Part shown: positions 57,434 through 64,000 of the stretch, one piece after another
Layout: each line of letters opens with the position of its first letter
How positions within the stretch are numbered: the first letter of the stretch is position 1
DNA from: Providencia zhijiangensis
GTDB taxonomy: Bacteria; Pseudomonadota; Gammaproteobacteria; Enterobacterales; Enterobacteriaceae
Length of the DNA stretch: 64,000 bases
Direction of reading: 5' to 3'
NCBI RefSeq assembly: GCF_030315915.2
Contig: NZ_CP135990.1
Coordinates: forward strand, 1,612,001-1,676,000
Notes under the pieces: model-generated
Told to the model about the DNA's origin: nothing
Seen by the model: only the letters and a program-made list of their open reading frames with translations
The model's database searches: none
Made by a program: the position numbers and the translations under genes

Positions 57434-57472
57434 GATAATGATACTCATTATGATCTTGATAATTATTATCAC
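57434..57472 (+). promoter_or_regulatory. Fur-type sites upstream of the TonB receptor
   Basis: GATAATGATACTCATTATGA (57434-57453) and TGATAATTATTATCA (57458-57472) are two Fur-like sites in tandem. They lie about 220 bases before the receptor ATG, so the mRNA leader may be long. Confidence 0.7.
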
Positions 57473-57688
57473 TACTGTATATTTCAAGGCTTGTTAATAT
57501 TTGCAAGGGAAATGAATACGTAACCATTCAATAAATAAGGTTTTTCGAACGAGTTACATCTATGGCATTGCACTTAAATTTACTTTAAATGCATAAATTG
57601 AAAAGTATAAAAATATATCCTCATATTTTTTATACGCTATTTCGTCACGTCTATTTAATCATCATTAATTAATGAAGGCATTACTTAA

Positions 57689-59944
57689 ATGATATTTCAA
57701 AATAAAAACATAATTAGTTTAATTATTATATGTTCTACAAACACAGCCTTAGCAAATCAAACCAATACCTCGACTCAAAAAGATAAACTTCTCGTCACAG
57801 CCAGCAAAATAAAGTCAAATAGCAAGCAAATCGACGCCAATGATATTTCTACCGTAAGAGGAACAACCAATTCAGATATATTTGCTAATAAAACTTCATT
57901 ACAAGTTAATAATGCACGAAATGAAGCGGGTGCATTAGATATTGGTATTCGGGGGTTGCAAGGGAATGGACGAGTGCCAATTATCATTGATGGCAGTTTG
58001 CAATCAACCAATACATGGCGTGGTTACCAAGGAAGTACAGATAGAACTTATGTGGATATGGATTTAATCGATACAATTGAAATCGAAAAAGGGGCTTCTA
58101 TGAGTAAATTCTCAGGAGGAGCCATCGGAGGTACGGTTAAATTAAAAACATTATCAGCAAACAGCATTATTCCTCAAGGTGACCAATTTGGTTTCTTATT
58201 TAAGGGGAATATTTACAATAATAACCGACGCCCAACTATCGCTTCAGATGAAAAAGGAGAATCTGGGTATCGTGTTTCAAATGGCGTTAAAAATTCACAT
58301 TTTAATAATGGTTCTATCACGACAGGGGTTGCATATCGAAATGATAAATTTGATATATTACTGGCACATAGTGATAGAAAACAAGGGAACTTCTTCGCTG
58401 GTAAAAATGGTTATCATAAATACGAAAATACAGATGCTCCTATTAAGCCAGGGCAAGAAGTGGTTAATACTAGTTATGAAAGCCAGTCAACATTATTAAA
58501 AACAAATATTTATCTTAACCCATACTCAAGTATTGAATTAAATTACCGCCATCATGAACAAAAAGCGGGTGAGGTTTTAGCGGCGTATTGGTATCAATAC
58601 GATGGGAAAATGCCACAGTGGTCTTTAGGTACCGCAGATATTGATACTGCCTCTTTAAATTATTCTTATAAACCCGATTCATTATGGGTAGATATGAACT
58701 TAGGCCTATGGTGGACAAAAGGGAAATTTAAACAACGTAATGGCACAACGGATGATGTTACCGCTCACTATGGTAATCAATATCAGCACCGTTACACCGA
58801 TGAGCGAGTGGGCTTTAATTTAGAAAATACGTCTGAGTTTGCAGATTATCCTATCGATATCACTTACGGTGTGGAATATATGCAACAAAAATCAAAGCCA
58901 TTGACTAAAACCTATCAACCGATTTGGACTCCAGAAGGAACAATACCCGGTGAGGAATTAGACCCTGTAACGCGTAATGCTAAAGGAACGAATAAATCCG
59001 TCTTTACCAATATGGCATATCAAGGGGAATGGGTGAGTACTTTAGTCGGGTGGCGTATTCACGCTTTCGATGTTGATGACCATGTTTTAGGTAAAAGTAT
59101 TAGCTACGGTCCGAAAAATGATTTAATGGGTGAACTGCGTTTTCATGTAACTGACGAATTTGATATTTATACAAAATATTCTGATAGCTATAGAGAACCG
59201 AGTTTATTCGAGAGCACTGTATCAGGACAAACCTATTCGTATTCTCCGGATGTTCCATTAAAACCAGAGCATGCTAAATCATTTGAAGTTGGGATGAATA
59301 TAGAAAAAGAAAATCTTATATTTGATGAAGATAATACTGAATTACGTGTGGCTTATTTTAATAATGATATTAAAGGGTATCTTTCTCAAGGTGTAAACCC
59401 AACGGGAGTTTATTCTCCATATGTGGTGATGAAAAACTATGACAGCTTTAAACTCTCAGGTTATGAAATTGAACTGAAATACGATTCTAATTACGCATTT
59501 GGTTCATTCGATGCGACTTTTTATAACAATTCTGAGTTATGTTCAAGAGATGAAATGGAGTTAGGTCGTCTCCCAACCGCATGTAATTCTGTTGGGTTTG
59601 CTTGGGGGTTATCACCTTCACGGATCCCACCGAAAAAGGTTGTGACCGGAATTGTTGGTGTGAAAATGTTTGATCAAAAACTACAAACAGGTTTACGAGT
59701 TCGTTATAACTCTGGCAAAGATTACCCTCATGAGTGGCTAGCGGGAACCGCTGCTGCCCCAGTAACTAAGCTGTACTCAACCACGACATTTGATTTGTTA
59801 GGCCAATACCATGTTTCGAAAAATATTCATGTGAATTTTAATATTGATAACCTAACTAACCGCTATGCATTTGACCCAGGAACTGTGATTTATATGCCTA
59901 TCCCTGGAAGAACGTTTAGGCTTGGTTTGGAAGCGAAATTTTAG
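57689..59944 (+). CDS. TonB-dependent outer-membrane receptor, probably for an iron source
   Basis: The 751-residue protein has a signal peptide (ending about ALA), a TonB-box-like DKLLVTASK, a plug domain (GIRGLQGNGRVPIIIDGSLQ; IEIEKGASMSKFSGGAIGG) and a 22-strand-type barrel with terminal Phe. The tandem Fur-type sites upstream point to an iron source such as haem or a siderophore; the plug looks like haem/haemoglobin-type receptors, but this is not decisive. No other transport gene is adjacent. The codon use looks A+T-rich compared with neighbours. Confidence 0.88.
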   Translation: MIFQNKNIISLIIICSTNTALANQTNTSTQKDKLLVTASKIKSNSKQIDANDISTVRGTTNSDIFANKTSLQVNNARNEAGALDIGIRGLQGNGRVPIIIDGSLQSTNTWRGYQGSTDRTYVDMDLIDTIEIEKGASMSKFSGGAIGGTVKLKTLSANSIIPQGDQFGFLFKGNIYNNNRRPTIASDEKGESGYRVSNGVKNSHFNNGSITTGVAYRNDKFDILLAHSDRKQGNFFAGKNGYHKYENTDAPIKPGQEVVNTSYESQSTLLKTNIYLNPYSSIELNYRHHEQKAGEVLAAYWYQYDGKMPQWSLGTADIDTASLNYSYKPDSLWVDMNLGLWWTKGKFKQRNGTTDDVTAHYGNQYQHRYTDERVGFNLENTSEFADYPIDITYGVEYMQQKSKPLTKTYQPIWTPEGTIPGEELDPVTRNAKGTNKSVFTNMAYQGEWVSTLVGWRIHAFDVDDHVLGKSISYGPKNDLMGELRFHVTDEFDIYTKYSDSYREPSLFESTVSGQTYSYSPDVPLKPEHAKSFEVGMNIEKENLIFDEDNTELRVAYFNNDIKGYLSQGVNPTGVYSPYVVMKNYDSFKLSGYEIELKYDSNYAFGSFDATFYNNSELCSRDEMELGRLPTACNSVGFAWGLSPSRIPPKKVVTGIVGVKMFDQKLQTGLRVRYNSGKDYPHEWLAGTAAAPVTKLYSTTTFDLLGQYHVSKNIHVNFNIDNLTNRYAFDPGTVIYMPIPGRTFRLGLEAKF

Positions 59945-60257
59945 TTAATATCGTGATTATTACCTTAGGTTTATATTAGCCTAAGGTAATATGGAATTCT
60001 TTGAATTGCCAATAGTGAATTGATTTGTATAACTTTTGTGTTAATCCAGCTGGACGAATAAAGCACGAAATAGGAATACCTAGGGTTTATCTGTAAACAT
60101 CAATCATGTGTTTTTACGTACACATGAAATAAAACAAAACCAACCGCTCAAAAAATGACTTAATTATAGAGAGAATTGAATTAGTTAAGTGATAAATTTA
60201 AGTTATAATTCAAGCATCGAAAGTAAGACTGGTAACACTACTAATTAAGGGCTAACG
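59945..60257. other. receptor-rimJ intergenic region
   Basis: A hairpin ATTACCTTAGG (59959-59969) with CCTAAGGTAAT (59980-59990) follows the receptor; it lacks a T-run. A rimJ promoter candidate, TTAGTT (60181-60186), 17 bases, TATAAT (60204-60209), lies at the far end. I see nothing else. Confidence 0.5.
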
Positions 60258-60845
60258 ATGTTTGGTTATCGTTCAAATGAACCCAAAGTGCGTCTAATGA
60301 CTGACAGAATGATTATCCGTTTAGCCTACGAACGAGATAATTACCGACTTGCAGACTATTACAGCTTAAACAAAGAGTTCCTAACCCCGTGGGAACCCAC
60401 CCGTGATAGCTCCCATTTTAATCCTTCAGGCTGGAATAATCGCCTACATGCCATGAGCGAAATGCATCGCCAAGGCAGTGCGTTTCATTTCCTTTTATTG
60501 GATAAAGATGAAAACGAAGTGATTGGCGTCGCGAATTTTAGCAATATTTTACGCGGCTCATTCCACGCGTGCTATCTGGGCTACTCGCTGGGTGAAAAAT
60601 GGCAGGGGCAAGGGCTGATGTACGAAGCTTTAACCCAAATTGTTCGTTACATGCAAAAACACCAAGGCATGCATCGCATCATGGCAAACTATATGCCCCA
60701 TAATATGCGCAGCGGAAGTTTGCTCACTCGCCTTGGTTTTGAACGTGAAGGTTATGCGAAGCAGTATCTCGAAATAAATGGAGAATGGCGCGACCACGTC
60801 TTAACGGCCTTAACCGACAATGAATGGAAGTCGACCAAAGCCTAA
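60258..60845 (+). CDS. rimJ: RimJ, ribosomal protein S5 N-acetyltransferase
   Basis: The 195-residue GNAT protein starts [20 protein letters not shown] and contains [24 protein letters not shown] and [25 protein letters not shown], matching E. coli RimJ. It acetylates the N-terminal Ala of S5. A TATAAT promoter lies about 50 bases upstream. The gene sits between mdtH and murJ, as in E. coli. Confidence 0.95.
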   Translation: MFGYRSNEPKVRLMTDRMIIRLAYERDNYRLADYYSLNKEFLTPWEPTRDSSHFNPSGWNNRLHAMSEMHRQGSAFHFLLLDKDENEVIGVANFSNILRGSFHACYLGYSLGEKWQGQGLMYEALTQIVRYMQKHQGMHRIMANYMPHNMRSGSLLTRLGFEREGYAKQYLEINGEWRDHVLTALTDNEWKSTKA

Positions 60846-60923
60846 ACATTTACTCTACAATCGTAGTCAGTCTTGCCATCCGCTGTTAAACTGCTGCGAT
60901 TGTCTTCTTTTAGTCTAGCAATC

Positions 60924-62462
60924 ATGAATTTATTAAAATCTTTAGCGGCAGTCAGCTCGATGACGATGATGTCACGGGTTTTAGGTTTCATTCGTGACGC
61001 CATTATTGCCCGTGTATTCGGTGCAGGAGCGGCTTCCGATGCCTTCTTTGTTGCCTTCAAACTCCCTAATTTATTACGTCGAATTTTTGCGGAAGGGGCG
61101 TTTTCTCAAGCGTTTGTTCCCATTCTTGCCGAATATAAAAACCAGCAAGGCGAAGAAGCCACGCGCACGTTTGTGGCCTATATTTCGGGAATGCTAACGT
61201 TAGCATTAGCGATTGTGACGGTTGTCGGCATGTTTGCTGCGCCGTGGGTCATTTATGTGACGGCGCCGGGTTTTACCACGGATGCAGATAAGTTTGCGCT
61301 AACAACAGATTTATTGCGTGTGACGTTCCCCTATATTTTCTTGATCTCATTGGCATCATTAGCGGGTGCGATCCTTAATACGTGGAACCGCTTTTCGGTA
61401 CCGGCGTTTGCACCGACGCTATTAAACGTCAGTATGATTTTTTTTGCAGCATTTGCTGCGCCGTATTTTGACCCGCCGATTATGTCTCTGGCTTGGGCGG
61501 TTCTTGTTGGTGGTGTGCTGCAATTGGGTTACCAATTACCGCATTTAAAGAAAATCGGTATGTTGGTGTTACCGCGTTTATCGTTCCACGATAGCGGCGT
61601 TTGGCGAGTGATGAAGATGATGGGCCCGGCAATTATCGGGGTTTCCGTCGCGCAAATTTCATTAATTATTAACACGATTTTCGCCTCGTTCCTGCAATCA
61701 GGTTCGGTATCATGGATGTATTATGCAGATCGCTTAATGGAGTTACCTTCGGGGGTGCTTGGCGTCGCGCTGGGTACCATCTTACTGCCATCGCTATCGA
61801 AAAGTTTTACTAGCGGAAATCACCAAGAATATCGCCATTTAATGGATTGGGGATTACGCTTATGTTTATTACTGGCGCTACCGTGTGCCGTGGGGCTAGC
61901 GATATTATCCGAAGCGTTAACGGTTTCACTTTTCCAATATGACAAATTTACCGCTCATGACTCGTTGATGACCCAGTATGCATTAATGGCGTATTGCGTG
62001 GGCTTAACGGGGATGATTTTAGTGAAAATCTTGGCACCAGGCTTCTATTCTCGCCAAGATATTCGTACTCCGGTCAGAATTGCGATAGTCACTTTGATCT
62101 TGACTCAGTTAATGAACTTAGCCTTTATTGGACCTCTACAACATGCGGGCTTAGCGCTGTCTATTGGGCTGGCGGCATGTTTTAACGCCGGTGTTCTGTA
62201 TTGGCAGTTACGCAAGCAAGATATTTTCCAGCCGCTAGCAGGCTGGCGCGGTTTTTTAGTTAAATTGTTTGTTGCCTTGGTGGTGATGGTAGTAGTGCTT
62301 TTTGGTGTGTTGCATTTTATGCCACCGTGGCAAGACGGCAATATGCTGATGCGCATGTTACGTTTGATGGGAGTAGTGGTTGTGGGTGCAGGGAGCTATT
62401 TTGTGGCGCTGTATGTGTTAGGCTTCCGCCCGCGTGACTTTATGAAGCGCAGTATTGCGTAG
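60924..62462 (+). CDS. murJ: MurJ (MviN), lipid II flippase
   Basis: ATG 60924 gives 512 residues beginning [21 protein letters not shown], as in E. coli MurJ (511); the upstream in-frame start at 60873 is rejected. Fourteen membrane helices and the charged [33 protein letters not shown] and [14 protein letters not shown] motifs are present. MurJ flips lipid II across the inner membrane for peptidoglycan synthesis and is essential in E. coli. It lies directly downstream of rimJ. Confidence 0.96.
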   Translation: MNLLKSLAAVSSMTMMSRVLGFIRDAIIARVFGAGAASDAFFVAFKLPNLLRRIFAEGAFSQAFVPILAEYKNQQGEEATRTFVAYISGMLTLALAIVTVVGMFAAPWVIYVTAPGFTTDADKFALTTDLLRVTFPYIFLISLASLAGAILNTWNRFSVPAFAPTLLNVSMIFFAAFAAPYFDPPIMSLAWAVLVGGVLQLGYQLPHLKKIGMLVLPRLSFHDSGVWRVMKMMGPAIIGVSVAQISLIINTIFASFLQSGSVSWMYYADRLMELPSGVLGVALGTILLPSLSKSFTSGNHQEYRHLMDWGLRLCLLLALPCAVGLAILSEALTVSLFQYDKFTAHDSLMTQYALMAYCVGLTGMILVKILAPGFYSRQDIRTPVRIAIVTLILTQLMNLAFIGPLQHAGLALSIGLAACFNAGVLYWQLRKQDIFQPLAGWRGFLVKLFVALVVMVVVLFGVLHFMPPWQDGNMLMRMLRLMGVVVVGAGSYFVALYVLGFRPRDFMKRSIA

Positions 62463-62500
62463 TTCTTAATCCCCATCTGTATTAGCTTTACATCGAACAA

Positions 62501-62525
62501 ACTCCCCCCTCAATCGAGGGGGAGT
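62501..62525. terminator. hairpin between murJ and amtB
   Basis: ACTCCCCCCTC (62501-62511) pairs with GAGGGGGAGT (62516-62525) with one bulged C. There is no strong T-run, so it may block convergent transcription by structure. Confidence 0.55.
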
Positions 62526-62531
62526 AGACTA

Positions 62532-63824
62532 TTACGGATGATAAGCGCGCTCGCCATGGGTGGTAAGATCCAACCCATCGCACTCTTCTTCTGGGGAAAC
62601 CCGCAGACCAACTAGCTTATCCGCCAGTTTAAAGGCGATAAATGCTACAACACCTGACCAAACAATGGTGACCACAATACTCTCAAGCTGTACAAAGACT
62701 TGGTGGGATAAAGTGACGTTGTCACGATAACCGAGTCCCCCAAACAGCGTCGAGGTAAATACGCCTGTGAGTACGCAACCAACAATACCGCAGGTGCCAT
62801 GGATACCAAAAACATCGCACACATCATCGGCTTTTAACCAACGCTTTAAGACGACAACACCCCAAAGCCCAATAATTCCCCCGACAATACCAATAACAAG
62901 CGCACCAATAGGACCAACAGTACCTGCTGCTGGCGTGATAGCGACTAATCCAGAGATACAACCAGAGCAGCTTCCGAGCATCGAAGGTTTTCCTCGCAAT
63001 AACCATTCAGTGAATGTCCATGAAAGGATAGCACCAGCTGTTGCAATCACCGTGTTAATAAACGCCAATGCAGCAACATTATTGGCACTGCCTGCGGAAC
63101 CTGCGTTAAAGCCAAACCACCCAATGTACAGGACTGCGGTACCCATAAAGACCATTGGTAAGTTATGGGGCTTGAGCACCACTTGGCTGTAATCACTGCG
63201 TTTACCCAGCAAATAGGCACCGACCAGTGCAGCGACAGCGGCATTAATGTGCACCACGGTGCCGCCTGCAAAATCGAGAGCGCCATCATCGGCCAGCCAT
63301 CCGCCTTCAGCCCATACCATATGTGCGATAGGCACATAGGAGAAAGTAAACCAAATCACGGTAAAAATCAGGAGTGCAGAGAAACGCACGCGCTCCCCTA
63401 GTGCTCCGACAATTAATGCGAGGGTAATAACCGCAAATGAGCCTTGGAAGGCAACATGGATATACCGATTAATGGAACCTGATAAATCGTCGATGGACAT
63501 CGCGCTTAGAAACGTTAAAGAGCCATCCCCAAAGATTTTATTTCCTGCAGTGAAGGCGAGGCTGTAACCAAAGACAAACCAAAGAATAATCACCACACTA
63601 AAAATCAGCATCACTTGGGTGATCAGCGACAACACGTTTTTGCTGCGTAATAATCCGCCATAAAACAGTGCAATGCCGGGGATGGTCATAAAAAATACCA
63701 ACGCCGTGCAGATCAACATAAAAGCATTATCCGCTTTATCAACGACATTCACTTCCGACGCATAAGCGGGAAGTGCGAAATAACTTAAGGCGAAGAGTGC
63801 GGCAGGCAACCATAATCGTCTCAT
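62532..63824 (-). CDS. amtB: ammonium transporter AmtB
   Basis: The 430-residue protein has an N-terminal signal-like segment and about eleven helices. The conserved twin-histidine pore is represented by His in GGTVVHINAAVAALVGA and His in FGIHGTCGIVG. It conducts ammonia into the cell as a trimer and is gated by GlnK. It is 12 bases downstream of glnK, the standard nitrogen-regulated pair. The plus-strand ORFs inside it are shadows. Confidence 0.95.
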   Translation of the reverse strand: MRRLWLPAALFALSYFALPAYASEVNVVDKADNAFMLICTALVFFMTIPGIALFYGGLLRSKNVLSLITQVMLIFSVVIILWFVFGYSLAFTAGNKIFGDGSLTFLSAMSIDDLSGSINRYIHVAFQGSFAVITLALIVGALGERVRFSALLIFTVIWFTFSYVPIAHMVWAEGGWLADDGALDFAGGTVVHINAAVAALVGAYLLGKRSDYSQVVLKPHNLPMVFMGTAVLYIGWFGFNAGSAGSANNVAALAFINTVIATAGAILSWTFTEWLLRGKPSMLGSCSGCISGLVAITPAAGTVGPIGALVIGIVGGIIGLWGVVVLKRWLKADDVCDVFGIHGTCGIVGCVLTGVFTSTLFGGLGYRDNVTLSHQVFVQLESIVVTIVWSGVVAFIAFKLADKLVGLRVSPEEECDGLDLTTHGERAYHP

Positions 63825-63836
63825 CCTTTATCTCCC

Positions 63837-64000
63837 TTAGAGTGCGTCATCGCCGGATTCGCTGGTACGAATGCGAACGGCTTGTAGAAGTTCAAAAACA
63901 AACAGCTTTCCATCGCCCACTTTCCCCGTATCTGCGGTACGAATAATCGCATCGAGAGCGGGTTCCAGTAGGTCATCACTGATAGCGATTTCCATTTTGG
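63837..64000 (-). CDS. glnK: nitrogen regulatory protein P-II GlnK (5' end outside window)
   Basis: The visible C-terminal 53 residues (MEIAISDDLLEPALDAIIRT, then TGKVGDGKLFVFELLQAVRIRT) match the second half of P-II proteins, including the TGKxGDGK loop that contacts ATP. The upstream T-loop with the uridylylated Tyr is beyond the window. GlnK blocks AmtB when nitrogen is plentiful. It lies upstream of amtB on the minus strand. Confidence 0.9.
   Translation of the reverse strand, partial: KMEIAISDDLLEPALDAIIRTADTGKVGDGKLFVFELLQAVRIRTSESGDDAL

Noticed and set aside
57287-57523. 78-codon ORF across the ERIC repeat and Fur sites
   Set aside because: It runs through repetitive and regulatory DNA, has no ribosome binding site and no family resemblance.
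60842-61060. Minus-strand ORF opposite the start of murJ
   Set aside because: It is antisense to a conserved essential gene and lacks a ribosome binding site or recognisable motif.

Overview
The window looks like chromosomal DNA of an enterobacterium of the family Morganellaceae, most likely Providencia. The base composition leans to A+T. Most genes are close relatives of E. coli K-12 genes in recognisable E. coli order: ychF-pth-ychH-prs-ispE-lolB/hemA-prfA-prmC-sirB1-kdsA, tRNA-Ser/ghrA/ycdY, yceB-mdtH/rimJ-murJ and glnK-amtB. Accessory metabolic operons sit between these blocks, and the repeats are ERIC-type. No prophage, transposase, CRISPR array or rRNA is visible. Product names rest on remembered family sequences and motifs, not on a search.

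Layout. 1-7.3 kb: truncated aspartate racemase, a YaeF-type lipoprotein, a ryhB small-RNA gene on the minus strand, two UspF paralogues around a channel-like two-helix membrane protein, a Fur-box-preceded unknown gene, a TetR regulator and the yjjPB exporter. 7.6-13.4 kb: an EndA nuclease with an extra C-terminal metal-binding-like module, phoH behind a Pho box and an attenuator-like leader, a Fur-regulated siderophore-interacting protein, and a CIO-type cytochrome bd operon. 13.6-25.8 kb: YdcR-type regulator, LysE exporter with divergent Lrp/AsnC regulator, a membrane acyltransferase, and a three-subunit molybdenum hydroxylase (large subunit, 2Fe-2S subunit, triheme cytochrome c) divergent from its maturation genes (MocA-like, XdhC-like). 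25.8-40 kb: conserved housekeeping block for translation, nucleotide, isoprenoid, lipoprotein, haem and KDO synthesis, ending in dauA. 40.2-44.6 kb: a ynbA-ynbC-ynbD lipid cluster without ynbB but with an extra small membrane protein, preceded by a 16-bp tandem repeat array. 44.9-52.1 kb: a complete trans-4-hydroxy-L-proline catabolic operon with a divergent PAS-AraC regulator and a sodium:amino-acid symporter. 52.1-64 kb: tRNA-Ser(GGA), ghrA, ycdY, a YnfC-family protein, yceB, mdtH, ERIC repeats, a Fur-box TonB receptor, rimJ, murJ, amtB and the end of glnK.

Iron is a recurring theme. Fur-like sites precede ryhB, the unknown gene at 4850, the siderophore-interacting protein and the TonB receptor. 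The conserved core of the ryhB RNA is perfectly complementary over 17 nt to the hemA leader 29 kb away, which suggests that iron limitation shuts down the first committed step of haem synthesis through base pairing. The other leading observation is the phoH leader: Pho box, Shine-Dalgarno, 36-codon ORF and an intrinsic terminator lying inside that ORF, which could be either an attenuator or a PhoB-driven small RNA.
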